Assembly: GCA_051294375.1 (NCBI GenBank)
Contig: CM119266.1
Span: 14,063,614-14,127,613, forward strand
Direction: 5' to 3'
DNA length: 64,000 nucleotides
Origin: Paraspadella gotoi
Lineage: Eukaryota > Chaetognatha
Below, piece by piece: positions 48,366 through 61,651 of the stretch. The notes under the pieces are model-generated. The model ran no database searches, was not told the origin of the DNA, and was given only the letters and a program-made list of their open reading frames with translations. The first letter of the stretch is position 1; each line of letters begins with the position of its first letter. The translations under genes were made by a program, and so were the position numbers.

Positions 48366-50724
48366 CGTGCTGATTTTGTCGCCTTTAAAATTGTCTTTCT
48401 GGGCCAAATTAACTTGATTATTCCTTTTGGTAATGGATGTGCGATATACACTACTGGACATTCACCTGGGTGTCTGACCATGAACGCCTTGACACATTAA
48501 CAAAAAGGCTAAACGTGGATTTCAAAATAGTAAAAAAAATATGAAGCAATTATAGCCTCGGAAACGCTATACAAAATTTTAGAACCAATTGCTTTTATTA
48601 AATGCAAAAAAAAAATATTAAATATTATTAAAACAAAACTTTTAACGATAAACTTAATAGTTTAACCGAGACCAACGAATGACAATATTTTTTAGTTACC
48701 CATCCATTTCCTCAATTTTAATATGAATCCATAATTGTTTGTAAATTAGTCAATTAATCTAAATAACAATAATACAAATTCATTTTTCAATTTTTTTTAA
48801 TGAATGGGGAAGTTTTTCTCTGCTTACTCCCCTTGTGTCTAATTAATCTAATATTTTAGAGGTATTTCCAAAAACGTTAATATAATTATTATATTTTATC
48901 ACTTTTTGTTCAATTCTTTTCAAACAAAACAACATGCATAAAAAACATTTTAAATTAATTGAAAAAAAAATTGATTGAATGATTTTGGAAAAAAATTATT
49001 TTTGAAACTTGAGAATAGATGGATTTTGAGTTAGGAAAAAGAAATTTTGCAATTCTAAAACACTCAGGCAACTAATAGCCTTTCAATTTTTCTAGAGGTG
49101 ATTTTTATTTTTTTTGATGATTTTGATTTTTTCTATGCAACCATTTATTCTCAATGAGCAATAGGGTTTTGGAAAAAATTTTTTTCCAAACAATTTTAAA
49201 AATTTCAACGTTTTTAAATTAGGCTTTTTTTTTAGGAGGAATAAAGTAAATCAATTATATAACCAATGGGTATCTTGAAAGTGGAATATGTCTCCTAAAT
49301 GAACAAAAAAAAAAAATGTTTCGCTTTCAAGTTTATTTTAAATTAAGTATTGGTATCAATAGAATAAGTGAGATACTCCCGCTTGCAACAATTTTTTTAA
49401 TTTAACAAAGATTTGTACTGCGCGTAAGTTTGAAAAAAATTATTTTTTAAACTAACTTTTGAAAGAAAAGAGCTCAGCAAGAGATATGGTTGTGGTATCA
49501 AATTAAAGCCCTAATCATGGGACAACCTTTCTAAAAAAGTTTTATTAAATTAAATCCATAACAATTTGTTATACAGCTTTTTGTTTAAATCAGAGTTAAA
49601 AAGTAATAACAGTTTTTGCTTTAAAAATTTCAATGAAGGCATATGAATTTTTCTATTTTTTCTTTGAATTTGAAAAAGGGAAAGACCTGAATTTACATTT
49701 TGATTATTATTAAATTTTCTTTTTATTCCAATAAAAACTGCTTTATTTTTTAAGTTAAAGTAAAAACAAGCAAAAATTTAAGGTTTGTAGCTTGAATAAA
49801 ATGTTTTTTTCAAATATCAAAAATGATAAATACAAAAATGTTTTTTCAGCTTGATATGAACAGTCTGGTACATCTACCTTCTTGTCTGTGAAAAAAAAAT
49901 TTAGCATTTTTTCAATTATCTTTTAACTGCAAACTAAAAGCTTGACAGCAGTGACTGCGCTTTGTTTATCATAATAAAGTTGTTTAAAAAACTTATATAG
50001 CACTGGCAATATGGAGTTTGAACCAAGGCAAGACATCATTGTGTTAAATTGTAATTGATAATTTTCTTATTAAATATAGCAAGGAATTTCAATTTATTAT
50101 TCTATTTAGATCCATATTTTTTAAATTAAATAAAAATATTCTCGTAATAGCCCCATTAGAAAGGGTACATTGACCTGACTTATGATGGACATTTTTTGAT
50201 ATCTGTCTAACTGCTGTCCATTTCCACAAGGATATAAAGGTCATGGTTATCAATGTCAGTAAGTCCCAGATTAATCTTACCCTTTATACAACCTGCATTC
50301 TGATTTTCTTTTTTTCCTTTCAAATGTATTATAATATATATATTAAAATTATTGAGAACGAACAATCGGCGTGGAGGGATGCCATTGGTAAGCGCTTACG
50401 TTACGCACCACTTCCGCCGAATCGAAGTTTTTTAAATGTAGGTTTTTTTTTTTCCCAATCTATTTGAGACAATAAACACTAACCTATTGGTACTATTATT
50501 TTTTTTATTTTTTTTCTATTACAAATTCTAGGAATAAATAATGAATAAAGTAACCTTTTTAAAAAAAACTTATGGCATCTTTCACCCTATATTTGGTCAT
50601 ATCTAAAAAACAAAAAAAGATTGTTGGGCATTGGATATCTCTTGGAATATCGACATATGAAACTATAATTGTTTTTCAAAAAATTTAAAAAAGAAATATA
50701 ATAAATATTGAACATGGTGGGAAT
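48366..50724. other. AT-rich spacer between inverted arms
   Basis: A sharp change to AT-rich, CpG-poor sequence with stops in all frames. Near-palindromic A/T cores flanked by TTG(G)/CAA recur at about 48984, 49171 and 49430. A 74-codon frame at 50243-50467 has one hydrophobic segment, but no family was recognised. It could be the inside of a non-autonomous element, a haplotype insertion or foreign sequence. Confidence 0.5.
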
Positions 50725-51211
50725 TTTTTTATGCAACGGAACAGTAAAACGCCCACGTTATTTCTTTCAAAATTGTGTCTTAGGTTAGATTTTTTTTTTG
50801 TAGTTGTTTACCGTTTTTATTCGGCCGGGTTTTTATTTGTTTGGGCGGCAAACAAAACGAGAAAAACGCGGCGGAAGCCCATATTGGTACGCGAGACGGT
50901 TTTACGAGTTTCGTCGTTAAAACAGCCATCAGGCAGTTGTCGATCAAGCGTCAATGCTGCGATCATCCATCCATGCGTCCGTAGTCGTTATCGCTCGTAT
51001 CGTCGTCATGTTTTTTTCATATCGGTCACGACTTCATTCACCTTTAATTTTTTTCCGTCGCGAGGAAAAAAAACACCACCCAAGTCCTCGCAGTTCTTTC
51101 TTTTTATCGTCAGGGAGAAGTGACAAAGAGAGGGAAGAGATGTATGTGCCCCTTAAGGAATAGTCAAATAAAGATCGGGATCTGCAGGAAGTAATCAAAG
51201 TTGTGGGACTC

Positions 51212-51288
51212 CTCTTCTCTCTCTCTCTCTCTCTCTCATCTCTCTCCTCTCTCTCTCTCCTCTCCTCTCTCTCTCATCTCTCCTCTGC
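51212..51288. repeat. (CT)n microsatellite, interrupted
   Basis: About 75 bases of CT in the right arm. Confidence 0.93.
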
Positions 51289-52900
51289 TGCTTCGGTCTC
51301 TCGTCAGCTGCTCTCTTCTCTCTCCTCGAAATTCTCGAATCGCCGCTCAAATTAAAATTAACAAGACGGACGAATTACGGTTTATGCTTTAATTTCGTCA
51401 GAGGAGGGGGGGGGGTTGAATGAGGAGAGACAACCGTGGACACGGTTTTTTCCTCGGGCTTCAAAACATCTCCGTTTTTCTCCGTGAAAATATTTAATCG
51501 TCTCTCGACCGGGAATGTTATCTTCGCTCCTCTGTCCAATCTTTCACAGAAAAAAAAAAGTCGTGATGCGTTTCCTGATTGTTTATCGCGTTTGAAGTGA
51601 GGAACTCGTCCTTCTCATAGCAACCGCGCGATTCTGACAGTTTTTTTTTTCCACAGGATCGAGATAGTGATTGTGAATGGCCTTTGATGTTTTCGGTTCC
51701 TTTTGGTGACCGGATAAGAACGTTTTCATAGTGAAAAAGGCCGAGTTGACTGGAAAAATGAACCTCCTCTTCTCATCGCATCTTTTCCCCGCTTGCAAGA
51801 AAAATAAAACTTATGTGTTTGATTAGTTATTCAACGTTTAAGTACATTAATAAAAATAAACATTTTCTAAGATTAACGCTGAGAAAGAAAAAATTATCCT
51901 GGTCGCACGAGTGAAACCCGGAGCGCGCCTGGTTTTTCCTTGGTTTTTTTCATACTCGCAAAAGCAATTACGGAATGGGAAGAAAAAGGGAAAAAAGAAG
52001 GAAAAAAAAAGGAAAAAAAAAGGAACAAAGCCGGAATAACCTTTCTTTCTATATAAAATCACCGGCTCCGCTGATTTCTAAAAAAAGCCGCGTGATTTCA
52101 TTTTCACTTATCGTCAATCACTCCTCATCGTTTAATTTATCGACACTAATTTTATAATCACCGCTCACTCCAATTCTGTCCTCGTTTTTTTTTTTTTTTT
52201 TTTCGTAAACGCTGGATGGAACTGGCAGACTCGTAAATCGAGTCGAGAGAGAAAATGGATCGAGCTCCGTGTGACTCTCGTGAACTGGCTTACGGGCGAG
52301 AACGGTGAGGCCGCCTGATGGAATCACGGGGTGAATGAAGTGAGTGAAGCATCTGAAATGATGAAAAAATGTATATGTATCCTATCTGTGTCACAATAGG
52401 ATCCTTTGTTTCTCAAGCAACAAGTTTTCGGTCGTCATTAGTTTTCCATCTCCCCACCTGCCCCCCCCCCTCTTTTCGAATTCTTCGTTCGACAGAACTA
52501 AGTGCATCCGGAAACTAATGGCGCCTCCTGTACCTCAACTGTCTTCTTTTCCCTTTTATCTCCATTTTTCTTCCCTTTTCTCTTTCTTTTCTTCTCTTTT
52601 TTCCCTTTTTTTCCCCTTTTTGGAATTAGTCTTTTCTCCGCTTTTCTCTTCTCTTTTTTCTCCTTTTACTTATATTAAATTTTTTTCCTTTTGCTCTACA
52701 TCGTCCAAATTTTTAACTCACTTATTTACATCTTTTATTTTCTTTTAATGCGAATTCTCACCAGGCGATGTCACAAGTTATATGGTTTTTTTTCGTTGCT
52801 TCTTTTTTTGGCTTTGAATTCCAATCGCGTCTCATCATCGAAGCGGAAGAAGAATTTTTCACCGCAATGCTCTCTCGACTATCTGCCAGCTGTGTCTGTG

Positions 52901-52998
52901 TCATCTCTCTCTCTCTCTCTCTCTTCTCTCTTTCCTCTATTCTCTCTCTCTATCTCTTCTCTCTCTCTCTCTCTTCTCTCTCTCCTCTCTCTCTTCTC
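52901..52998. repeat. (CT)n microsatellite, interrupted
   Basis: About 100 bases of CT. Confidence 0.94.
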
Positions 52999-54368
52999 CT
53001 TCACTCCAGCCACAATTATTCCGCCACTATCCGTCATTTTACAACATAAAAATACGGTCAGGCAATTAAAATGAAACAATTTTAAAAAAAACAACGAAGT
53101 AATTTATCGTCAGGACCCTAAATATTTATCTCTCTCTCTCTCTCTCTCTCTCCTCGTAATGGGATTTCAACGACTTAAACCACAGTGAAATCGTCACAAA
53201 TTTGTCTCCCCTTTTTTTATTTGGGCTAAACGAAATGTTGCGAGGAAAAAGAAATTTCAAAATATTCGGGAAAACTTTTTTTTCTTATTTTTATATATTT
53301 TTTTTTGTTCCAACTTCCTTACTTCTGTTTATGTCTTCCTCTTGGAAATTGAAGGTTCTGCTCTGATGGAGAAGTAAACAATAACAATTTCTTGCGATTC
53401 TGTTTTTCTCTTCCTTTTATCGATGTGACGTTTTACTACTCTGCGTTCTATTTATATTTTATTCCTGAATTTGAAAAAACAGTAAACAAACAATAACTGT
53501 GTCTTCCTTTAAAAAAAGATAATTCAATTGTAATGTGCAGATAAATTTCATGGGCTTTTGTGGGTCCTTTTGCCGTTTTTAGTCGAAATTTAGAATGAAA
53601 AAGTTTAAAATTTTTTTCTGGAATCGACTGCGAAATTGTTTCCGACCAGAAACGTTTTTCCCCCCAAAACGGTTCCATTCAGTTTCATTCAGTCTTTCAC
53701 GATCTCAATACTCGGGTTCTCACCACAACGACTCTCACAAATTCGACTCTCTCACAACTCGCAACCCTTCAGAAACTCACTACTCACTCTCACAACTCGC
53801 GAAACTCTTTTTTTTTCTCCCCAAATCCATTTTGTCGTCCATTGTGGCTGCCAACAGAAATGGGTGACGTTTTTTTGAGGCAGACCTTTTTTTTTTTTGA
53901 GTCACTTAAAATGCTTTACAGAGAATGAGATTCGACACCGTATTCTCTCTCTCCCTCTCCTTCTCTCTTTCTCTTCAGCTCTTTCTCTCTCACTCTTTAT
54001 GCTAATTGAAAATTTTGCCCAGTCGTCTCTCCCTCCAGAGAATATTTTAGTTCAAACTGTCGCGGAGACCATGGGAAATAAGTATGGGCGGTGGGACTGC
54101 AAAGGGAAAGGTATTAAGAAGGATTCCCGTCGTTGGAGCCAAAGAAGAAGGTCCCCACGAGTTATGACGGAGGGTGCTGAGGATAGGGTGCTGTCTAGTG
54201 TGTTAACGTTCGTTTCGTGTGAAAAAGGGAGACTTTAAAAAGTGACGTTTTCTTTTAAATGGCCTCGAAAACTGGGTAGTTTTTAAATAAGAGGTTTTTC
54301 ATTCCGTCGCAGAAGTTTCACTTCTTTGCAAGTTGAAAGGGTTTTTGGGCTGTCGATAATTTCCTACT

Positions 54369-54370
<2 letters not shown>

Positions 54371-54424
<54 letters not shown>

Positions 54425-54453
54425 CTTCTCTCTTTCTCTCTCTCTTCCTCTCT

Positions 54454-54491
<38 letters not shown>

Positions 54492-54523
54492 CTCTCTTCT
54501 CTCTCTCTCTCTCTCTCTCTCTC
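54371..54523. repeat. (CT)n microsatellite, 150 bases
   Basis: Long, slightly interrupted CT tract. The Arg-Glu minus-strand frame across it is a translation of the repeat. Confidence 0.97.
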
Positions 54524-54774
54524 AGTCCCTTTTTCCCTCTCTCCCTCTTCTCTGCGGTCCATCTCTGTCTCGCTATGGCCAGATGTCGAATGTTTGCCGT
54601 TTGACCGCAACACGCGAATTCTCTTCCTTCTGTTGGTCAAGTCGTCGGGATCATGACACAATTTGTCACCCAAATGTCGGCCTAATTCCCTTCTGTCAAC
54701 ATTTTTTATGGCCCCTCATCAAGAAGCCAATTTCCGTCAGATTAGCGACGGAGACCAGAATATTTTTTTCCCCT

Positions 54775-54949
54775 NNNNNNNNNNNNNNNNNNNNNNNNNN
54801 NNNNNNNNNNNNNNNNNNNNNNNNNNNNNNNNNNNNNNNNNNNNNNNNNNNNNNNNNNNNNNNNNNNNNNNNNNNNNNNNNNNNNNNNNNNNNNNNNNNN
54901 NNNNNNNNNNNNNNNNNNNNNNNNNNNNNNNNNNNNNNNNNNNNNNNNN
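54775..54949. other. Assembly gap (175 N)
   Basis: Run of N; a 22-base A-rich run follows shortly at about 54961. Confidence 0.99.
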
Positions 54950-55268
54950 TGGTCGCAAAAACAAAAAAAAAAAAAAAAAAATAAGAAAAACCAGAAAATC
55001 AGACTTATTTTTTTCTTTAAGGAGAAGACGGTTTAACTTGTTCTTTTAACTCTTTACTGAATGCTGCAATGTATTATAGAAAGTTCGATCGAGAAACAGT
55101 TTCGCTTGTTTTACTTTTGTTTTGTTTTCTTCTGTTTCTTTTCTGTTGCCGAATTCGGTCGAGGCGCAAGCCGCAATCCCCTTTTTGCATTTGACCAACG
55201 AAGGAGAAAAAAAAGCTCGACATCAGGAAGATAATCGCCCTTAGGAGGATTTCCGTTCGATGACGAAT

Positions 55269-55292
55269 CTCTCTCTCTCTCTCTCTCTCTCT
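55269..55292. repeat. (CT)n microsatellite abutting a gap
   Basis: Runs into the N run, so its true length is unknown. Confidence 0.96.
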
Positions 55293-55432
55293 NNNNNNNN
55301 NNNNNNNNNNNNNNNNNNNNNNNNNNNNNNNNNNNNNNNNNNNNNNNNNNNNNNNNNNNNNNNNNNNNNNNNNNNNNNNNNNNNNNNNNNNNNNNNNNNN
55401 NNNNNNNNNNNNNNNNNNNNNNNNNNNNNNNN
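55293..55432. other. Assembly gap (140 N)
   Basis: Starts inside a CT tract. Confidence 0.99.
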
Positions 55433-55641
55433 TGTCCCTCTGACTCGTTTATGATTGGCCTTCGCCAGCTTTTCTGTCCGCTAAATTTCTATCCCTTCTT
55501 TTTTTTGTCTGCCCGATTTTCTGTCCAATTTTTTCGTGGTTTTTATTTCCCCGCAATCTCCAAATCGAAGGCCAAAACCCAGAGAGAGAAAGAAAAAACC
55601 CTCGCAGTTTTTTTGTGCTGATTTTCGTCAAAATAAAAAAT

Positions 55642-55761
<120 letters not shown>

Positions 55762-56549
55762 TCCTCTTCCTCTCATGATTTGGCGATTTTTAATTCCCTT
55801 TGCTTTTTTGCTTGTTTGTTTTTTCTTTCTTTTTTTTTTTGTTTGCACGCTTCTCTTTCTGACTTTGCATCAAATCTTTCTTCAGTTTTTTCTTTTTCTT
55901 TCCTTTTTTCTTTTTTCCCTCCTTTTATTTAGAGCGTCATCTCTCGGAGCGTCACACACACTTCCCCCGCTCTCGCGAAAACGCCCTCTTTCCCGACGTC
56001 GGCCTTTGTTTTGAGTCGCGGGGTCTTTGAACTTTTGCGCCTTCCCCGCCTTACCTTTGAGCCTCACCCGGAACCCGAAATCCCTATTTCTCTTCCTCAC
56101 ATTGACCTCACTCACCGGTCTAGAGCACGCTTACCCTTAATCCCGACGACCATCGGAGATCGACGCGCGACGAGGCGTGAAATTCTCTTCATCGGTACAA
56201 TTAGGAAATTGCAGAAAAGTTCACGGTCAAACGAAAAAAAAAAAAAAGAAATTGCATTCTCATTTCCCATTCACGCTCTCTCGCGTTTATTTTCCCTTCT
56301 TCTCTTCCTTTATTCCACTTCATCGCCTCTCGTACTCGTTCTCCGTTCTCCCCATTTTTTTTCTCTTTCTTTTTCTTCTTCTTTTTGTCTTCTCTCTCTT
56401 TTTCTTTGTTCTCCCTCTTCCTCTTTCAAAATTGCCTCCTCCATCTTACTCGGTTTGAGCCATTTATTTCCTCGTTTCTCATTGCTTCTTTTGCTCCATC
56501 AAAGCGATTCCATTGGCCGCTTCGGTGCCAAGTTCTTGAGGGGAGGTGG

Positions 56550-56656
<107 letters not shown>

Positions 56657-57024
56657 TATTTCTGTTTTGACCCTTAAACCTGGAAAAAAGTAACGAAAAC
56701 ATCGACGGCGGCCAAAAAGAAAAAAAAAGGCGCGACGTCTAAACCCGAAAATTGGTTTTCGTTTTGAGTTTTGTTTAGTTGTTTGGTAGCGCGACGATGG
56801 CAATGACGTTAAATGGCAGCGACGGATGGCGTTGCCGTTGTCACCGCCTCCGTCACTGCCGTCGACTTTACCGTCGACCTGTCGACTTTCTTTGTCGGCT
56901 TTCTTTGATGGTGCGAAACTTCATCGTATTTGGACGAAATATGATTTTTGTTTTTTGACAGAAAAAAAAATAGTTGGTTCCGTCGTTTTGATTTTCAATT
57001 TCATTTCTATGGACCAGAGAAAAA

Positions 57025-57044
57025 GGGAGAGAGAGAGAGGGAGA

Positions 57045-57095
<51 letters not shown>

Positions 57096-57140
57096 GGATC
57101 GAGAGAGAGGAAGAGAAAGAGGGAGAGAGAGAGAAAGATG
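57025..57140. repeat. (GA)n/(GGA)n microsatellite
   Basis: About 115 bases of GA interrupted by GGG. Confidence 0.96.
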
Positions 57141-57293
57141 GAGCAAGAGTAGGGAGAAGAGGGAAAAAAAGGATCAAGGAACAAAAAGAAGAAAAAAAGG
57201 GAAAGAATTTTCGATTGATTTTTATGCCACACGAAGTCGTAAGTCTCCCTTTTATCCCATTTAGACGCTCGCGTTATTTCCATATTTCAGGGT

Positions 57294-57320
57294 TGTCGTC
57301 GTCGTCGTCGTCGTCGTCGT
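57294..57320. repeat. (GTC)n triplet repeat
   Basis: Nine perfect GTC triplets. Confidence 0.97.
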
Positions 57321-58135
57321 AATCGGAAATCTTAACGAGGAATTTGAAGAAAAGGATTTAAATTAACCTTTTGTGCCCAAACGAGGCCTTTTTTTCTTCG
57401 CCTTCTTTTCTTTCCTTTTTTCTTTTCTTTCCTCTCCTCTTTCTTTTCCTTTTTTTCCTCCCCTATTTTTCTTATCGGTGAGATGCTTTTACCCGATTGT
57501 TATCAGGAACGATTTTCCGCCGCTAAAAAAAAAACCCTCTGCCGCAACTTGCTGCCGATTGCCGCAACTCTCAGCATTCATCGGAACAAAAAAAAAAACT
57601 TTTCATTTGGCTCGAAATTCGTGACAAATGAATCGAGGGTCGAAGAAGGACAAAAAATGTCTCATGAACTGAGTCAACGTTTGACTTCGAAATCTTCGAT
57701 CGCTTTCTCTTTTTTTGAGTCATAAGAATCTAACTTACCCGCGGCTCCTCCGCCGCTGCCTCTCCTTACCTCGTGTCAGAGGGCCATTTTTCATAGGCAT
57801 CCGCGAAACGGGGCGAGTTCGAAACAATTTCTCTCTGTGGGTAATAGGTTGGTGACTTTCATTGGAACACGAAAAGTTTTGCGTTTTAAGAGAAAAAAAT
57901 AACTGAGACAGAGACTCAGACCGAGACAGTCGCAGACAGAGAGAGAGACAATTCCTCGACCGGGACGAAGCTGACCTGAAGGTTTCGTTTCCCAAATCCG
58001 CGGGAAAAAAGCTGAGACTTAAGCCGATTGGTTTTAAGTTCGTTTTAAATCAAGAACAATTATACGTCTTTCTATTTCTCTAAATGGGTGAAATCTCTTC
58101 CCTCTTTTCCCTTCCCTTCTCTCTGTCTCTCTCTC

Positions 58136-58829
58136 NNNNNNNNNNNNNNNNNNNNNNNNNNNNNNNNNNNNNNNNNNNNNNNNNNNNNNNNNNNNNNNNN
58201 NNNNNNNNNNNNNNNNNNNNNNNNNNNNNNNNNNNNNNNNNNNNNNNNNNNNNNNNNNNNNNNNNNNNNNNNNNNNNNNNNNNNNNNNNNNNNNNNNNNN
58301 NNNNNNNNNNNNNNNNNNNNNNNNNNNNNNNNNNNNNNNNNNNNNNNNNNNNNNNNNNNNNNNNNNNNNNNNNNNNNNNNNNNNNNNNNNNNNNNNNNNN
58401 NNNNNNNNNNNNNNNNNNNNNNNNNNNNNNNNNNNNNNNNNNNNNNNNNNNNNNNNNNNNNNNNNNNNNNNNNNNNNNNNNNNNNNNNNNNNNNNNNNNN
58501 NNNNNNNNNNNNNNNNNNNNNNNNNNNNNNNNNNNNNNNNNNNNNNNNNNNNNNNNNNNNNNNNNNNNNNNNNNNNNNNNNNNNNNNNNNNNNNNNNNNN
58601 NNNNNNNNNNNNNNNNNNNNNNNNNNNNNNNNNNNNNNNNNNNNNNNNNNNNNNNNNNNNNNNNNNNNNNNNNNNNNNNNNNNNNNNNNNNNNNNNNNNN
58701 NNNNNNNNNNNNNNNNNNNNNNNNNNNNNNNNNNNNNNNNNNNNNNNNNNNNNNNNNNNNNNNNNNNNNNNNNNNNNNNNNNNNNNNNNNNNNNNNNNNN
58801 NNNNNNNNNNNNNNNNNNNNNNNNNNNNN
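58136..58829. other. Assembly gap (694 N)
   Basis: Largest internal gap; it starts inside CT sequence. Frames that span it are mostly unknown residues. Confidence 0.99.
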
Positions 58830-60845
58830 TATTTTTCGGTCAACAAATTTCAATGTTTTTTTCTCACTTCGCCTTGGCTCTCTCTCTCTCGCTCTCTCTC
58901 GCTCTCTCTCTTTTTCCCCTTCTGGGTTTTATTTGTACTTTTATATTCCATCCAATTTGAAAACGAAAAAATTTTCCTCAAAACCGCAGGCGTCGAATTC
59001 GCCCGAATTCCCAATTCCTGCGACGGCGTGAAAATAAAGAAAAATTCCGCTAATAATATTTAACAAAAAAAAAAACAGAATTTGNNNNNNNNNNNNNNNN
59101 NNNNNNNNNNNNNNNNNNNNNNNNNNNNNNNNNNNNNNNNNNNNNNNNNNNNNNNNNNNNNNNNNNNNNNNNNNNNNNNNNNNNNNNNNNNNNNNNNNNN
59201 NNNNNNNNNNNNNNNNNNNNNNNNNNNNNNNNNNNNNNNNNNNNNNNNNNNNNNNNNNNNNNNNNNNNNNNNNNNNNNNNNNNNNNNNNNNTCCCTTTTT
59301 TTTTTTCCTTTTCTTTTCATTTCCTTTCATTTTTTTTTCCCTCATTTTTTTTTCCGCTCATACAATCGCCGAAAATGCGGCTGCCTATTCGGATTTCCTC
59401 TCGGTCTTATTCTCCAATCACCAACCCCTTGCTAAGAAAGAAACAAATCCAACCCCTTATCTCCATTTCTTTTCTCTACAATGCATAGCTTTCTTGATTG
59501 CCAGATTCAATGTAGCCTTTTAATCGGAATCTCTCATTTTATGTCACACTGTCAGAGTTATAAAGCGCAGAAATCATAGGTTCACTTAGTTTTCAATATC
59601 GTGAGAAGACTACTCATCACCGATGACGATCAAATTGCAAATCGGTCCCAACTAAAGATTATGGAATCATTTTCGTTCGTAGGGGCTTGAGCAGATTCAA
59701 TCGTACCTTGCGCGATCAGCTTATAAAATTTCCAGTTTTGTACTCGAAATACGAGTAAAATGATAAATTACATGCGTATATTCAGAGAAGCGACGAGTCT
59801 ACCTTTGCCAAACGTGTTCTTTTTTCACATTTTTTTTTCTCCCAAAAAACCCGGAAATTGTCTTTTGTTTTCCTCGTTTTATTTACCGAACCAACGCCAC
59901 CTGCGCCAACTGACATGTCTTCTTACTTTTTTTTTAGAAAAGTTTCTTTTCAAATCATCCTCGTCGCTTTAATATTTCCATTCCTGCGGAAAGGAGCTCT
60001 CACTTCTCGTTCTCTTCTACCCCCCCCCCCCACGCTTTAGAGCAATTCTTTTCTCTTTTTTCCCCCCCTCTCATTTCCTGGTTGAATTGAAAGGAAAAAA
60101 AATCTTCGATCCTTTTTTTCTTTCCCTTTTCCATCTTCGATTTCTTTACTCCTTTTTTTTTCTTCTTCTTCAACCAGGATTACATCTGGCCCGACTCACT
60201 TCGGGTTGGAATCGACGCCATTACCTCAGCCCCGATTTTCTCTCCATTTCTCTTTTTTTTTTTAATCTTTCTTTTTTTCTCCTCCTTTTTCTTTTGCATT
60301 CATTGGCACTCACCGATTTCTTGCAGCCCTTTCGTCTCCATCTCTCTCTCTCTCTGGGCTATCTGCATCCGTGGGGCGGAGGCGTCCTTGCCTGACTTTC
60401 TCTTTCTCTCCTTACCTTTTTTCCTTGAACCATCAAGGTTTCACGCTCACCGCCGAAATAATGACTTTCCCAAAATAACAAATACTTCGTGCCTCGCGGC
60501 GGAATTCGGACCGTCCTGCTGCCGTCGCCGCAGCCGCAGCCTCCCACGCCACTGCCGCCAAAAGCTGCCATCGTCGTCGTATGAGGTCTTTATTGCCGGC
60601 TTTATTGCCATTTTTGCTTCGTAGACGTCGCTTCGCTTTATTTTCACTCGCACAACATCTTTCCATACTCTTTCTGTTCTTTTGTTTACACGGCATCTGA
60701 AAAAGCAGTTGTCGCCGGCGGCAATCTCATTTTTTTCTCTTTCTATTTTTTGCAAGAATGCCTTTTCTTTTCGCTTCTTTTATTTTCAAATTGTCACTCT
60801 CTCTCGTGCGATAGACGGAACTTAACGAAGAAAGAAGGAAGCGAC
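58830..60845. other. Intergenic sequence, T-rich, with a gap and a CpG-rich patch
   Basis: Gap at 59085-59291. 59470-59760 is unremarkable mixed sequence. 59820-60350 is T-rich. 60480-60600 is GC-rich with GCC/GCA triplets; its minus-strand frames are alanine- or arginine-rich with no recognised domain. Confidence 0.45.
59085..59291. other. Assembly gap (207 N)
   Basis: Run of N followed by a T/C run. Confidence 0.99.
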
Positions 60846-60846
60846 G

Positions 60847-60848
<2 letters not shown>

Positions 60849-60882
<34 letters not shown>
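60849..60882. repeat. (AG)n microsatellite
   Basis: 34-base AG tract. Confidence 0.97.
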
Positions 60883-60886
<4 letters not shown>

Positions 60887-61061
60887 GAGGAGATACGACG
60901 AGGGGAAATAGTAGGCCGAGGTTAGTGCGCTCGTTGAAACTCCGGGTCATCTCCCGTCCCCCCCTGTATGCGAACGAAAAATTCCTTTTCCCCATCAGCC
61001 TTCTCCTTTTTCCTTATTTCTACCACGTTTCACCTTGAATGTCTCATCGCATAACAAGTAT

Positions 61062-61062
61062 T

Positions 61063-61142
<80 letters not shown>
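61062..61142. repeat. (CT)n microsatellite
   Basis: About 80 bases of CT with short interruptions. Confidence 0.97.
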
Positions 61143-61511
61143 TTTTTTTTTTCCTAGTCCCTCCCCGCATTTCGTCTTTTTTTCCCCTTTCTCCCTTTTC
61201 CTTAATGTTTTGCCCCAAATGACTGTTCCATGGGCTTACCGGTTTTCGCATAAAACTTCTTCCTCCTTTCTTTCCTTTTTTTTTCTTTCTCTCCCTTCGG
61301 CTTTTGTCCTTTCCTCGTATGTGTTCTTTTCTCAGCTCTTTCTTTCTTTTATACTTTTACTTTTTTTTTTCTTCGAGTTTCTTTTTTAGAGTTTTGGTTT
61401 TTTTTCCTTTTTTCTTTCTTCCCTTTTCCCTCAGTTCAATTTCTTCCTGTTTCGCTGAAATCTTCTATCTTCTTTTCTACTCTTTCACACCATTGTCCCA
61501 TTTGTCTTTAT

Positions 61512-61651
<140 letters not shown>

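Larger units (their letters stand above)
46883..52180. repeat. Large inverted repeat with AT-rich spacer
   Basis: The left arm (46883 to about 48365) and right arm (about 50725-52180) match in reverse complement. Examples: the CCTCCTCTGACGAAATAAAG block near 47578 against 51400, GATCGAGATAGTGATTGTGAATGGCC (51658-51683) against 47330-47350, the GAC-triplet block 47952-47990 against 50985-51010, and AACACAAACAAAA-type poly-A ends. The left arm carries an extra 170-base piece (about 48155-48325, itself spanning a 25-N gap) that the right arm lacks. The spacer is about 2.4 kb, AT-rich. Candidates are a foldback-type element with 1.5-kb terminal inverted repeats, or a read artefact; no transposase was seen. 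Confidence 0.75.
52181..54774. other. Flank of the inverted repeat, then pyrimidine-rich sequence
   Basis: 52180-52360 is shared with 41790-41945 in inverted orientation. 52530-52740 is nearly all T and C. CT tracts lie at 52901-52998 and 54371-54523. At 53690-53810 a loose CTCACAACTCGC-type motif recurs. No gene recognised. Confidence 0.5.

Noticed and set aside
54299-54673. Arg/Glu-rich minus-strand protein resembling an RE/RS splicing-factor domain
   Set aside because: RE and RS dipeptides are the automatic translation of (GA)n. The same happens at every such tract here.
58034-59031. Several frames of 250-315 codons
   Set aside because: More than 200 codons are unknown residues from the 694-N gap; the rest is CT repeat.
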